From Sphingomonas sp. DG1-23 (lineage in GTDB: Bacteria; Pseudomonadota; Alphaproteobacteria; Sphingomonadales; Sphingomonadaceae), in assembly GCF_030730875.1 (NCBI RefSeq), contig NZ_JAVAMA010000001.1, forward strand, positions 496,001 through 560,000: 64,000 bases of DNA, written 5' to 3'. The number at the start of each line of letters is the position of its first letter. Position 1 is the first letter of the stretch. The position numbers were made by a program, and so were the translations under genes. This document shows positions 18,285 through 27,089 of the stretch, one piece after another. The notes beneath the pieces were generated by a model. That model was not told the DNA's origin. It saw nothing but the letters and a program-made list of their open reading frames with translations, and searched no databases.

Positions 18285-18640
18285 ACGGCTGCAACCGATA
18301 CTCAGCCGACAGGCTGTCTCTCTCGAAGGTGGCCGATAGCCAGCCGGCCGCTGCCGCAGGTCCTGCAATTGGGCGAGCGCCGACGCATTCCCGGTTTCGC
18401 GGCCGCCCATCCCGGGGATTCTCCGGAGTCACCGCTCGGCCTGAACTGGGCGGTCGAATTTCGATCTTCTCGTGGGCGCATCGCAGCGGCGCGGCAGACG
18501 CGTAGGCCGAAGCAAAGCCTCCGGGTGATCCGCTCCTGAAATATTTCCCGCCCTTACCCGCGTGGCGATGCCGTGAGCATCCTATGATTACGACGGGCCG
18601 CATGGCGATCGTAAATCTCTATTCTAACAGGCTAAATTTG
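18285..18640. other. Intergenic region upstream of the porin gene
   Basis: 356 bases without a convincing gene. The left two thirds is GC-rich with no codon bias; reading frames through it have no recognisable protein. The last ~60 bases are AT-rich (around 18601-18640) and probably hold the porin promoter. I looked for tandem CTGTCAT-type Pho boxes, expected if the porin were phosphate-regulated, and did not see them. Confidence 0.45.
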
Positions 18641-20137
18641 ATGAAAAGAACGCTTCTATCGGGTGCGGGGCTCGTCGCGATCGCGCTTGCCACGCCGGCA
18701 TATGCACAAAGCACGACCACCGATCAGTCCGAACTCGTGGCGCTGATCAAGGCGCAGTCGGCCGAAATCGCCGCGCTGCGCGCCCGGCTCGACAAGATCG
18801 ATGGCGCTCGCCCGGTGACCGCCGCTGCCGGCGAAACCGCAGCCGCGCCGGCTCCGCAAGTTGCAGCCGTCAATCGCGTCGCGGTCGCGAACGACGAGAA
18901 CGTCCGGGATTCGTTCGCGCCGCAGATCGTCCCGCCCGGCCCCGCCGATCAGGACGTCGCCCAGGCCCGCGCCGCGATGAACCCGGCAAACGTCACCACC
19001 GAATGGCGCGGCGGCGCGCCGATCTTCCGCTCGGCCGACGGCAAGTACATGTTCAAGATTCGTGGCCGCATCATCAACCATGCCAGCACGACTTTCGGGT
19101 CGGACTATGAAGGCCGCAACATCACCACCACCGGTGCCCGCGCGCTGCGCATCGGCATCGAGGGCGCGGTCGGCCCGCACTTCTTCTATCAGTTCGAAAA
19201 CGACTTCGCCGACAACACCTCCGACGTCGGTACGATGTTCGTCGGCTGGCGCGACACGGTCGGCGCCATCTCGTACGACGTCCGCTTCGGCAACATGTTC
19301 AACGACCGCAGCTTCGAAGGCTCGAGCGGTTCGGACGCGCCGCCGTTCCTCGAGCGCAACGTCGTCGCCATCTCGATCATCCCGCAGCGCGGTTTCTATG
19401 GCATCGCGCTGATGCCGCGGATCTTCTGGAACACCGGCCATGCCTCGCTCACGATCAGCGGTGACGCCGTCGATGCGAGCCAGGCGGTAGGCGACAGCCG
19501 CACCGTGCTGGGCCGCATCCACTGGAACCCGTACAAGACCGATCGTTCGATGGTGCATCTCGGCCTGTGGGGCTTCGACGAGGCGCTGGCCAAGGGCCCC
19601 GGCACGCTGACGCGCAACACCGTGATCGGCGGCCGCTTCAACAGCGCGCTGCGCGTCTCGACCGGCACTCTGGTCGGCGGCACCGGCACCACCGGCTATG
19701 GCGCCGAAGTCGGCGGCTATGCCGGCCCGTTCTGGGTGATGGGCGAAGCCGGCCAGCGCAAGGCGCGCCTCGACGCCGGACGTCCCGATTTTGAGAGCAA
19801 GGCGTGGAGCCTGTCGACCGGCTGGTTCCTCACCGGCGATCTGCCGCCGTACAATCCGCGTCTCGGCACCTTCGCCCAGCCGCGCGTGCTGCGGCCGGTG
19901 TTCGACGGCGGCCCGGGCGCGATCGAGCTTCTCGCGCGCTACGAGAATGTCGATTATTCGGGTCTGCCGACTCTCGGCCAGGGCAGCGCGGCGACTGCGG
20001 GCGTGAACTGGTATCTCGACAGCATCATCCGCCTCCAGTTCAACGTCATCCACTGGAACACCAACAACCGCGCCGGCGCCTATACCGGCAAGGACAGCGG
20101 CGAGACCGTCAGCGCCGGGTTCGGCGTAACCTTCTGA
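18641..20137 (+). CDS. OprO/OprP-family porin
   Basis: A 498-residue outer-membrane porin. The chosen ATG gives the signal peptide MKRTLLSGAGLVAIALATPAYAQ; the upstream in-frame ATGs would give an unlikely extension. Residues ~25-52 form a short coiled coil (ELVALIKAQSAEIAALRARLDKID) as seen in trimeric porins that reach towards the cell wall. The barrel follows, with KIRGRIINHASTTFGSD, EGAVGPHFFYQFENDFADN and a C-terminal FGVTF ending in Phe. The family includes phosphate/polyphosphate-selective channels; selectivity here is not established. Confidence 0.88.
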   Translation: MKRTLLSGAGLVAIALATPAYAQSTTTDQSELVALIKAQSAEIAALRARLDKIDGARPVTAAAGETAAAPAPQVAAVNRVAVANDENVRDSFAPQIVPPGPADQDVAQARAAMNPANVTTEWRGGAPIFRSADGKYMFKIRGRIINHASTTFGSDYEGRNITTTGARALRIGIEGAVGPHFFYQFENDFADNTSDVGTMFVGWRDTVGAISYDVRFGNMFNDRSFEGSSGSDAPPFLERNVVAISIIPQRGFYGIALMPRIFWNTGHASLTISGDAVDASQAVGDSRTVLGRIHWNPYKTDRSMVHLGLWGFDEALAKGPGTLTRNTVIGGRFNSALRVSTGTLVGGTGTTGYGAEVGGYAGPFWVMGEAGQRKARLDAGRPDFESKAWSLSTGWFLTGDLPPYNPRLGTFAQPRVLRPVFDGGPGAIELLARYENVDYSGLPTLGQGSAATAGVNWYLDSIIRLQFNVIHWNTNNRAGAYTGKDSGETVSAGFGVTF

Positions 20138-20156
20138 CGCCTTTGCCAAGGAACAC

Positions 20157-20185
20157 GGCCGTCGCTTCCCGGAGAAGCGACGGCC
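20157..20185 (+). terminator. Hairpin downstream of the porin gene
   Basis: Perfect 12-bp stem GGCCGTCGCTTC (20157-20168) / GAAGCGACGGCC (20174-20185) with a five-base loop, 19 bases after the porin stop. There is no T-run, so it may act with Rho or simply protect the 3' end. Confidence 0.65.
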
Positions 20186-20209
20186 GCGATCTCTGTCCGC
20201 GACATCTGC

Positions 20210-20348
20210 CTTGCAATATAGGATTTCGCCTGCTTGGCTCGCGGCGATGGATGATGCGCCGCCGCTCTTTCACTCGTCGCAACTTGGCCGCACCGCGCGA
20301 AACCATGTTGCGAGATAAATCGCGTTTCGGTGAACTTTGTCAATTTAG
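20210..20348 (-). repeat. Dispersed ~140-bp intergenic element, copy 1 (possible microprotein frame)
   Basis: Read on the minus strand, this element begins CTAAATTGAC and ends CCTATATTGCAAG, lying directly downstream of murA. A second copy is at 28141-28282. Ends are well conserved, the centre is diverged. In one frame, open from a TTG at 20343, the copies encode similar peptides beginning LTKFTETR and ending KQ-x-KSYIA. Differences at the ends fall mostly on third codon positions. It may be a repeat with a short conserved coding frame; no good Shine-Dalgarno site is obvious. Confidence 0.6.
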
Positions 20349-20360
20349 GCGGCGCAATCC

Positions 20361-21644
20361 TCAACCGTCGCCGACGCGCTCGATATCGGCGCCGACGCCC
20401 TGCAGCTTCTCCTCGAGCCGCTCGTAACCGCGGTCGAGATGATAGACGCGCTGGACCTGCGTCTCGCCCTCGGCGACCAGCCCGGCGAGGATCAGGCTCA
20501 TCGATGCGCGCAGGTCGGTCGCCATCACCGGCGCGCCGACCAGTCGATCGACGCCGTGGACCACTGCGGTACGCCCGCGCACATCGATGTTCGCGCCCAT
20601 CCGCGCCAGCTCGGGAACGTGCATGTAGCGATTCTCGAAAATCGTCTCGGTGAGCACGCTGGCGCCGTCCGCCTTGCACAGCATCGCCATGAACTGCGCC
20701 TGCATGTCGGTGGCGAAGCCCGGGAACGGCGCGGTCGACAGCGTCAGCGGCTTGATCCCGTTCGGCGCGGCGACGCGGACAGAATCGCGCGTCTCCTCCA
20801 CCGTCACGCCGGCATCGACCAGCGCGTCGAGCGTCGCGCGCATGTCGCCCGCCGCCGCGCCGACCAGCTCCAGATCGCCGCCGGTGATCGCCGCGGCGCA
20901 GGCATAGCTGCCCGCCTCGATGCGATCGGGCATCACTGCATAGGTCGCACCGTGCAGCCGGTCGACGCCCTCGATCGTCAGCGTCTCGCTGCCAATGCCG
21001 TCGACCCGCGCGCCCATCGCGACCAGCAGATTGCACAGGTCGACGATCTCGGGCTCGCGCGCCGCGTTCTCGAGCACCGTGGTGCCTCGCGCGGTCGCCG
21101 CCGCCATCAGCGCGTTCTCGGTCGCGCCGACCGACACCACCGGGAAGCGGAAGCGCCCGCCCGCGATCCGTCCGCCCGGCGCGCTCGCCTTCACATAGCC
21201 TGCGGCGACCTCGATCTCCGCGCCCATTGCCTGCAGCGCTTTCAGATGGAGGTCGATCGGCCGGTTGCCGATCGCGCAGCCGCCGGGCAGCGACACCGTC
21301 GCCTCGCCGGCGCGGCCGAGCAGCGGGCCGAGCACGAGGATCGAGGCGCGCATCTTGCGCACGATGTCATAGGGCGCGACGGTCGAGGTCAGCTTGCCGG
21401 CGCGGGTGGTCAGCACGCGGCCGAAATCGTTCGGACGCGTCCCCTCGATCGCAGTGGAGGCGCCTAACTCATTCAGTAGATGTCCGAAGCTGTCGACATC
21501 GGCGAGCCGTGGCAGGTTTCTGAGCGTGAGGGGTTCGTCGGTCAGCAATGCGCAGGGCATCAGCGTAAGGGCGGCGTTTTTCGCGCCCGAAATGGCGATT
21601 TTTCCCGAGAGGCGGTTTCCGCCGCGGATGAGGATACGGTCCAT
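20361..21644 (-). CDS. murA: UDP-N-acetylglucosamine 1-carboxyvinyltransferase
   Basis: Transfers enolpyruvate from PEP to UDP-GlcNAc, the first committed step of peptidoglycan synthesis. 427 residues. The N-terminal [23 protein letters not shown], the active-site Cys123 in [15 protein letters not shown] (the residue alkylated by fosfomycin) and the C-terminal [17 protein letters not shown] are intact. Divergent from the Crp/Fnr-type regulator gene. Confidence 0.97.
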   Translation of the reverse strand: MDRILIRGGNRLSGKIAISGAKNAALTLMPCALLTDEPLTLRNLPRLADVDSFGHLLNELGASTAIEGTRPNDFGRVLTTRAGKLTSTVAPYDIVRKMRASILVLGPLLGRAGEATVSLPGGCAIGNRPIDLHLKALQAMGAEIEVAAGYVKASAPGGRIAGGRFRFPVVSVGATENALMAAATARGTTVLENAAREPEIVDLCNLLVAMGARVDGIGSETLTIEGVDRLHGATYAVMPDRIEAGSYACAAAITGGDLELVGAAAGDMRATLDALVDAGVTVEETRDSVRVAAPNGIKPLTLSTAPFPGFATDMQAQFMAMLCKADGASVLTETIFENRYMHVPELARMGANIDVRGRTAVVHGVDRLVGAPVMATDLRASMSLILAGLVAEGETQVQRVYHLDRGYERLEEKLQGVGADIERVGDG

Positions 21645-21768
21645 GGCCGAGCTTCTAGCTTCTCGTGACGCCGGTGCAAGCGCGACGGGCCGTGAAACGG
21701 ATTGATCGACTTTAATGCATTGATTCCGCGGCACTGCTTTGCATCGGGCGTGGGGGGAATTCGAATTC

Positions 21769-22506
21769 GTGTCGGGTAGTTGTTTCGCGGACATATTGAG
21801 CGAGCTCGTCGAGCTGTCCCACGGGGAGAGCGACGCGCTCGAAAAACTGGAGGAACGCCAGCGGCCGGTGCGCCGCGGGGCGGTGCTGCAGCGTGAGAAC
21901 GAGCCGTGCAACGAGCTCTTCATCCTCCGCAAGGGGCTGATGATGAGCTATGTGCTGCTCGACGACGGCAGCCGCCAGATCCTCCGCTTTCTGTTTCCGG
22001 GCGACATGCTCGGCGTGTCGAGCGCGGTCTATCAGGAGGCGCCCGAGACGCTCGCCGCACTTTCCGACTGCGTCGTCTCGCCGTTCGACCGCGCCGCGCT
22101 GGCCGATATCATGCGCGAGCATCCGCGACTCTCCGCGCTGATCCTGGTCTATTGCCAGATCGAGCGGGTCGCGCTGACCGACCGGCTCGCCGCGCTCGGC
22201 CGCACCAGCGCCAAGGCGCGTGTCGCTGCGCTGCTGCTCGAGCTGCGCAATCGCCTGCGCACCACCGACAAGAGCATCGCCAGCGCCTTCGCGCTCGGCC
22301 TGACCCAGGAAGAGATCGGCGACGCGACCGGCCTCACTGCGGTCCATGTCAACCGCATGCTCCGCCAGCTCGAGGAAGATGGGCTGATCACCCGCGAATC
22401 GGGTCGCGTCACGCTCCGTAACGAACCCGCGCTTGCCCGGGCCGCCAATTATGTGAATCGCTATCAGGGGCTCGATCTGGGCTGGCTGCCCCGCCCGCGA
22501 AGCTAG
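21769..22506 (+). CDS. Crp/Fnr-family transcriptional regulator
   Basis: About 245 residues. An N-terminal cyclic-nucleotide-binding-like jelly roll ([47 protein letters not shown]) is followed by a long dimerisation helix and a C-terminal winged helix [30 protein letters not shown]. It lacks the N-terminal Cys cluster of FNR, so it is not an obvious oxygen sensor. The GTG at 21769 is preferred because the family begins near FADILSEL and a G-rich tract lies upstream; a TTG at 21739 would add ten residues. Confidence 0.88.
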   Translation: MSGSCFADILSELVELSHGESDALEKLEERQRPVRRGAVLQRENEPCNELFILRKGLMMSYVLLDDGSRQILRFLFPGDMLGVSSAVYQEAPETLAALSDCVVSPFDRAALADIMREHPRLSALILVYCQIERVALTDRLAALGRTSAKARVAALLLELRNRLRTTDKSIASAFALGLTQEEIGDATGLTAVHVNRMLRQLEEDGLITRESGRVTLRNEPALARAANYVNRYQGLDLGWLPRPRS

Positions 22507-22510
22507 CCGG

Positions 22511-22873
22511 TCAGGCCTTTTCGAGCGTGCACTGAAGCGGGTGCTGGTTCTGCCGGGCGAAGTCGATCACCTGGCTGACTTTGGTCTCGGCGACTTCGTA
22601 GCTGAACACGCCGCAGACCCCCACGCCGCGCTGATGGACGTGGAGCATCACCCGCGTCGCCTCTTCCATGTTCATCCGGAAGAAGCGCTGCAGGCAGAGC
22701 ACGACGAATTCCATCGGCGTGTAATCGTCGTTGAGCATCAGCACGCGGTAGGGCGTCGGCTTCTTGGTGCGGGTGCGCGTGCGCGTCGCGAGCCCGACCG
22801 AGGGATCACGGGTCCCCGTATCGTCGTCGCCGTCCTCGGCCATACGGATCATGATTTTGCTGGTTTCGGACAT
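22511..22873 (-). CDS. clpS: ATP-dependent Clp protease adaptor ClpS
   Basis: Delivers N-degron substrates to ClpAP. 120 residues. The core [25 protein letters not shown], the [21 protein letters not shown] and the acidic recognition residues (NDD) are intact. A 40-residue polar, Thr/Arg/Lys-rich N-terminal extension precedes the fold. It converges with the Crp/Fnr gene, only four bases between stop codons, and is downstream of the phasin gene on the same strand with a terminator between. Confidence 0.95.
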   Translation of the reverse strand: MSETSKIMIRMAEDGDDDTGTRDPSVGLATRTRTRTKKPTPYRVLMLNDDYTPMEFVVLCLQRFFRMNMEEATRVMLHVHQRGVGVCGVFSYEVAETKVSQVIDFARQNQHPLQCTLEKA

Positions 22874-22962
22874 CGCGCTGAAAATATGGGTTCACCGGAG
22901 TCGAGGCAAGGCCGCAACCGCGCCATTAATCTTCAAAAAAAGCCCGCGCTGTCAAAAAGAAA

Positions 22963-22988
22963 GGGCGGCCGCCCTGCGGCAGCCGCCC
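22963..22988 (-). terminator. Intrinsic terminator of the phasin gene
   Basis: On the minus strand, GGGCGGC pairs with GCCGCCC and is followed by TTTCTTTTT; further along a second T-run (CTTTTTTTG) follows. It begins about 30 bases beyond the phasin stop. Confidence 0.8.
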
Positions 22989-23019
22989 ATCTACGCGTTT
23001 ACTGGAGCGCTGCGCGCGC

Positions 23020-23772
23020 TCAAGCGGTGGTCTTCACCTTCTCGGCCGCAACCGCGAAGCGGCTGGAGATCGGCTGCGCGGCGTCGCCGGCGAGCTTGAG
23101 CACGGCTTCGGTGTTCTTCGAAGCTTCGGCGACATACGAGTCGAACGCGCCGCGAACGAAGTCGCTCTGCAGCTTGAAGAATTCGGTCGGCGACTTGACG
23201 GTCGCGAAGGTCTTCAGCGCGGCAGTCGCGCTCTCGAACGACTTGCGGCCATATTCGGCGGCTTCCTGGCCGAGGGTCTCGAAGCCCTTGGCGGCGATGC
23301 GGCCCGACTCGACGACGGCCTCGAGATTGCCCTTGGCGAACTCGTTGGCTTCCTCGACCAGTTTGGTCGACTTCTCGACGGCTGCCTTGGTGCGATCGTT
23401 CCAGTCGGCGAACAGAGCCTGAGCCTTGACGGTGTTGTTTTCGAAATTGGTAGCCATGGTGCTGGTTTCCTTGACGAGGATTTCCGGGGCGGTCTCGACG
23501 ACGGCCTCGGCGATTTTGACGGTTTCCGCGGCGGCGGCTTGGGCCTGCTCTGCCACGGGTCGAACGATTTCCACTGCTTCCTGCGACGCTGCCACGACCG
23601 GAGCCGGTCCGGACGCGTTCACCGGAGCTGCTGCTTCGATGACGGCTTCCGGCGCGGGCTTCTTCTCAGCCTTGACTGCGACAGCCTGAGCCTTGGGCGC
23701 TGCCGGCTTGGCGCGCGCCGCAGGCGTCGGAGCGATCGGCTTCGCCGGCGCTTTCGGTCCCTTGGTGGCCAT
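23020..23772 (-). CDS. phaP: Phasin-family PHA granule-associated protein
   Basis: A 250-residue granule-coat protein. The N-terminal ~110 residues are low-complexity Ala/Pro/Lys (KAPAKPIAPTPAARAKPAAPKAQ), resembling PhaF-type histone-like tails though placed N-terminally. The C-terminal phasin domain (about 120-250) starts NFENNTVKAQALFADWNDRTKAAVEKSTKLVEEANEFAKGNLEAV and includes KSPTEFFKLQSDFVRGAFD, typical of the phasin_2 family. An internal ATG before NFENNT could give a second, tail-less form. The leader carries palindromes resembling PhaR operators, and phaC follows divergently organised PHB logic upstream. Confidence 0.88.
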   Translation of the reverse strand: MATKGPKAPAKPIAPTPAARAKPAAPKAQAVAVKAEKKPAPEAVIEAAAPVNASGPAPVVAASQEAVEIVRPVAEQAQAAAAETVKIAEAVVETAPEILVKETSTMATNFENNTVKAQALFADWNDRTKAAVEKSTKLVEEANEFAKGNLEAVVESGRIAAKGFETLGQEAAEYGRKSFESATAALKTFATVKSPTEFFKLQSDFVRGAFDSYVAEASKNTEAVLKLAGDAAQPISSRFAVAAEKVKTTA

Positions 23773-23792
23773 GTGACTCGGTCCCTGACTAT

Positions 23793-23807
23793 TGCTGCAA
23801 TGCAGCA
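23793..23807. promoter_or_regulatory. PhaR-like operator in the phasin leader
   Basis: TGCTGCAATGCAGCA is a 15-bp palindrome (centre base aside) located 21 bases upstream of the phasin start and overlapping the predicted -10 element. PhaR repressors of alphaproteobacteria are known to bind CTGC-N3/4-GCAG-type sites at phasin promoters. The identical 15-mer occurs at 30954-30968. Confidence 0.65.
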
Positions 23808-23834
23808 TATAGGAGCCTGTTGCGCGCATTGCAA
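23806..23834 (-). promoter_or_regulatory. Predicted sigma-70-type promoter of the phasin gene
   Basis: On the minus strand, TTGCAA (complement of 23829-23834) and TATATG (complement of 23806-23811) are separated by 17 bases. The -10 abuts the 15-bp palindrome at 23793, a layout suited to repression. Confidence 0.45.
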
Positions 23835-23842
23835 GAAGAATA

Positions 23843-23857
23843 TTGTGCACTGCACAA
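23843..23857. promoter_or_regulatory. Second PhaR-like palindrome upstream of the phasin promoter
   Basis: TTGTGCACTGCACAA is a perfect 15-bp palindrome (odd centre) 36 bases beyond the first site and just upstream of the predicted -35 element. Two dyads flanking a promoter suggest cooperative repression. Confidence 0.5.
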
Positions 23858-23886
23858 AACTCGTTTACGCTACGGAACGAGCGGCC

Positions 23887-25620
23887 TCAACGCGTGCGGA
23901 CATAGCTCCCCGGAGCATCTTCGATTGCCTTGAGCTTGCCCTTGCCCGGCACGCGTGCACCTTTTGCACCCACCTTCCGGTCATCCACGCTATGGACCCA
24001 TGCCGCCCAATCGGGCCACCAGCTGCCCTTCGTCTCCTCCGCACCGGCCATGAACTCGGCGAGCGTCTCGACCTTCCGGTCGTTGACCCAATATTGGTAT
24101 TTGCCCGCCGCGGGCGGATTGACCACCCCGGCGATGTGCCCCGACCCCGCGAGCACGAACTTGAGCGGCCCCTTGAAGTGATGGGTGATCTTCCACACGC
24201 TTGCTGCAGGCGCGATATGATCCTCGCGGCCGGCCTGGACATAGGTCGGCGTCGTCACCTTGCCGAGATCGATCGGGGTCCCGGCGATCGACAGCAGCCC
24301 CGGCGTGACGAGCTTGTTGTCGCGGTACAGGTCCGAGAGATAGCTTAGATGCCAGGTCGAAGGCAGGTTGGTGACGTCCGAATTCCAGTGGAGCAGGTCG
24401 AACGGCACATAATCCTGCCCCATCAGATAATTGTTGGTGACATAGTTCCAGATCAGGTCGCGCCCGCGCAGCAGGTTGAAGGTCGCCGCCATATAGCGCC
24501 CGTCGAGAAACCCTTCGGCGCCGAGGCTCTTGATCAGTGCCAGCTGGTCGTCGTCGACGAACATGGTCAGATCGCCGGCTTCCGAGAAATCGACCTGCGC
24601 AGTGAAGAAGGTCGCGCTCTTGACCTTCTCCGCCTCGCTCCGCGCCGCGAGCACCGCCAGCGTCGCCGCCAGCGTGGTGCCCGCCACGCAATAGCCGATG
24701 GCATGCACGCCTTCGACGCCGAGCAGGTCGCGTACCGTGTCGATCGCGTCGATCTGGCCGCGCTCGACATAATCGTCCCAGACGACATGCTTCATGCTGG
24801 CGTCCGCAGACTTCCACGAGACGACGAACACCGTCAGCCCCTGTTCGACCGCCCAGCGGATGAAGCTCTTCTCGGGCGTGAGATCGAGGATGTAGAAACG
24901 GTTGATCCAGGGTGGGAAGATGATCAGCGGGGTGGCGTACACCGCTTCGGTCGCCGGCGAGTATTGGATCAACTCGTATAGCGGCGTGCGCTTGACCACC
25001 TTGCCCGGCGTCATCGCGAGATTCTTGCCGAGCTCGAACGCGCCCTCGGCGGTCTGCGTCATCTGCCCCTTGGCGAGGTCCGACAGCATGTTCTGCAGGC
25101 CCTTGAGCAGGCTCTCGCCCTTGGTCTCGACGATCTTCTCGAGCACCTGCGGATTGGTCGCGGGGAAATTGGTCGGGCTCACCGCGTCGATGAAGCCTTT
25201 GGTCGCGAAGCGGATCTGTTCCTTCTGCCGCGGATCGACGCCTTCCAGCGCATCGACGCCCTTCAGCAGGTGATCGGCGATGACGAAATAGCTCTGGCGC
25301 AGGAAATCGAACACCGGCTCCTCGCGCCATTGCGGCGCCTTGAAGCGCTTGTCGCGGGCCTGTTCGGGCGTCTCCTCGAACGGCGCGGCGTTGGTCGGGT
25401 CGAGGAAGCGCTGCCACAATTGCATCGTGTCGGCCCAGAAATTGGCGCTCGCCCGCATCTGCGCGGCCGGATCGAACATCGCGCCGAACGCCGGTGCCGC
25501 GGGTACCTGCTCCATCAGGTCGATGCCATGTTCGAGCATCATCTGCTGCGCCTTGCCCAGCACCCAGGTCCAGTGCTGGAGGTCTTCGAGGTTCGGCTGT
25601 GGGGTCGTGGTATCGGCCAT
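23887..25620 (-). CDS. phaC: Class I poly(3-hydroxyalkanoate) synthase
   Basis: Polymerises (R)-3-hydroxyacyl-CoA into PHA at the granule surface. 577 residues. The lipase-like box has the catalytic Cys311 in IGYCVAGTT, with Asp467 in GREDHIAP and His495 in GSGHIAGVVNPP completing the triad. The N-terminal domain (PNFWADTMQLWQRFLDP-like region) and PPWINRFYILDL, SFIRWAVEQGLTVFVVSWK are typical of class I enzymes. It stands alone, not in a phaCAB operon; divergent from the aminotransferase gene. Confidence 0.96.
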   Translation of the reverse strand: MADTTTPQPNLEDLQHWTWVLGKAQQMMLEHGIDLMEQVPAAPAFGAMFDPAAQMRASANFWADTMQLWQRFLDPTNAAPFEETPEQARDKRFKAPQWREEPVFDFLRQSYFVIADHLLKGVDALEGVDPRQKEQIRFATKGFIDAVSPTNFPATNPQVLEKIVETKGESLLKGLQNMLSDLAKGQMTQTAEGAFELGKNLAMTPGKVVKRTPLYELIQYSPATEAVYATPLIIFPPWINRFYILDLTPEKSFIRWAVEQGLTVFVVSWKSADASMKHVVWDDYVERGQIDAIDTVRDLLGVEGVHAIGYCVAGTTLAATLAVLAARSEAEKVKSATFFTAQVDFSEAGDLTMFVDDDQLALIKSLGAEGFLDGRYMAATFNLLRGRDLIWNYVTNNYLMGQDYVPFDLLHWNSDVTNLPSTWHLSYLSDLYRDNKLVTPGLLSIAGTPIDLGKVTTPTYVQAGREDHIAPAASVWKITHHFKGPLKFVLAGSGHIAGVVNPPAAGKYQYWVNDRKVETLAEFMAGAEETKGSWWPDWAAWVHSVDDRKVGAKGARVPGKGKLKAIEDAPGSYVRTR

Positions 25621-25747
25621 GCAGATCCTCTCCGGCGAACGCTTCGACGTTCTAGATGCAACTCGCCGTTTCCGCGAGCGCCCTTATGCCCTAGAACCAC
25701 CGACACGGCACAAAGGGTGCCGCCTCCAACACGAGCGAGAAGTGGAA

Positions 25748-26956
25748 ATGTCCGAAGAGTTCTACCGCATCAAGCGGCTGCCGCCTTACGTCATCGCCGA
25801 GGTCAACGGCATGCGGGCAGCGGCGCGCGCGGCGGGCGAGGACATCATCGATCTCGGCATGGGCAATCCCGATCTGCCGCCGCCGGCGCATGTGATCGAA
25901 AAGCTCTGCGAAGTCGCGTCGAAGCCCGACGCCCACGGCTATTCGCAGTCCAAGGGCATTCCGGGACTCCGCCGCGCCCAGGCCAATTATTATGGCCGCC
26001 GCTTCGGAGTCGAGGTCGATCCCGAAACCGAAGTCGTGGTGACCATGGGATCGAAGGAGGGGCTCGCCAGCCTCGCCACCGCGATCACCGCGCCGGGCGA
26101 CGTGATCCTCGCGCCCAATCCGAGCTATCCGATCCACACCTTCGGCTTCATCATCGCCGGCGCGACGATCCGCGCGGTGCCGACCACGCCCGACGAACAT
26201 TATTTCGAGAGCCTCGAGCGCGCGATGAATTTCACCGTGCCGCGCCCGTCGATCCTCGTGGTCAATTATCCGTCGAACCCGACCGCCGAGACCGTCGACC
26301 TTGCATTCTACGAGCGGCTGGTCGCCTGGGCGCGCGAGAACAAGGTGTGGATCATTTCCGATCTTGCCTATTCCGAGCTCTATTATGACGGCAATCCGAC
26401 CGTCTCGATCCTGCAGGTCAAGGGCGCCAAGGATGTCGCGATCGAATTCACCTCGCTCAGCAAGACCTATTCGATGGCCGGCTGGCGGATCGGTTTCGCG
26501 GTGGGCAACAAGGATCTCATCGCGGCGATGACGCGGGTGAAGTCGTATCTCGATTACGGCGCCTTCACCCCGGTGCAGGCGGCCGCATGCGCCGCATTGA
26601 ACGGCCCGCAGGACATCGTCGAGAAGAACCGCCAGCTCTATCACAAGCGCCGCGACGTACTGGTCGAGAGCTTCGGCCGCGCCGGCTGGGACATCCCCTC
26701 CCCGCGCGCCTCGATGTTCGCCTGGGCACCCTTGCCGCCGGCGCTTGCGCATCTCGGCAGCCTCGAATTCTCCAAGCAATTGCTCAGCCACGCCAAGGTC
26801 GCGGTCGCGCCCGGGGTGGGTTACGGCGAGAATGGCGAGGGCTATGTCCGCATCGCGATGGTCGAGAACGAGCAGCGCCTGCGGCAGGCGGCGCGCAACG
26901 TGCGGAAGTATCTGCAGTCGATGGGGGTCAATACGCCCAGCGCCAAGGCGGGCTGA
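25748..26956 (+). CDS. PLP-dependent aminotransferase (LL-diaminopimelate aminotransferase/AlaC-like)
   Basis: A 402-residue class I/II aminotransferase. It starts MSEEFYRIKRLPPYVIAEVN, the typical beginning of the alanine/LL-DAP aminotransferase group. The PLP Lys239 is in TSLSKTYSMAGWRIGF; VNYPSNPTAETV and the phosphate-binding TMGSKEGLASLA are present. The probable role is alanine or related amino-acid transamination; true DapL function is doubtful in proteobacteria. The start at 25748 lies after a weak purine stretch; upstream codons in frame overlap the phaC start region and are rejected. Confidence 0.88.
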   Translation: MSEEFYRIKRLPPYVIAEVNGMRAAARAAGEDIIDLGMGNPDLPPPAHVIEKLCEVASKPDAHGYSQSKGIPGLRRAQANYYGRRFGVEVDPETEVVVTMGSKEGLASLATAITAPGDVILAPNPSYPIHTFGFIIAGATIRAVPTTPDEHYFESLERAMNFTVPRPSILVVNYPSNPTAETVDLAFYERLVAWARENKVWIISDLAYSELYYDGNPTVSILQVKGAKDVAIEFTSLSKTYSMAGWRIGFAVGNKDLIAAMTRVKSYLDYGAFTPVQAAACAALNGPQDIVEKNRQLYHKRRDVLVESFGRAGWDIPSPRASMFAWAPLPPALAHLGSLEFSKQLLSHAKVAVAPGVGYGENGEGYVRIAMVENEQRLRQAARNVRKYLQSMGVNTPSAKAG

Positions 26957-26967
26957 CCACTCTCTAT

Positions 26968-27074
26968 CGTCACCCCCCGCGAAGGCGGGGGCCCACCTCC
27001 CAAGCGCGCAGCAGAACGCACCCGTGCGTTAGGGGGACGGTCCAGGAGGGGTCCACGCTTTCGCGGGGATGACG
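26968..27074. repeat. Nested intergenic palindrome (CGTCACCCC...GGGGATGACG family)
   Basis: Outer arms CGTCACCCCCCGCGAAGGCG and CGCTTTCGCGGGGATGACG are inverted copies about 107 bases apart, with inner arms GGGGCCCACCTC / GAGGGGTCCAC. It fills the gap between two convergent genes. Same family as 330-437, 30623-30792 and 58165-58260. Confidence 0.75.
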
Positions 27075-27089
27075 AAGCAGAAGCTGATC

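Noticed and set aside
18256..18603. A 115-codon minus-strand frame in the gap before the porin gene
   Set aside because: Low-complexity residues without codon bias, and it overlaps the end of the barrel gene; I see no support for it as a gene.
18601..18640. Pho box upstream of the OprO/P-family porin
   Set aside because: No tandem CTGTCAT-like repeats are present, so phosphate control cannot be claimed.
21700..21768. FNR/FixK-type site upstream of the Crp/Fnr-family gene
   Set aside because: TTGATCGACTTTAA has only one good half-site; the second half does not match ATCAA.
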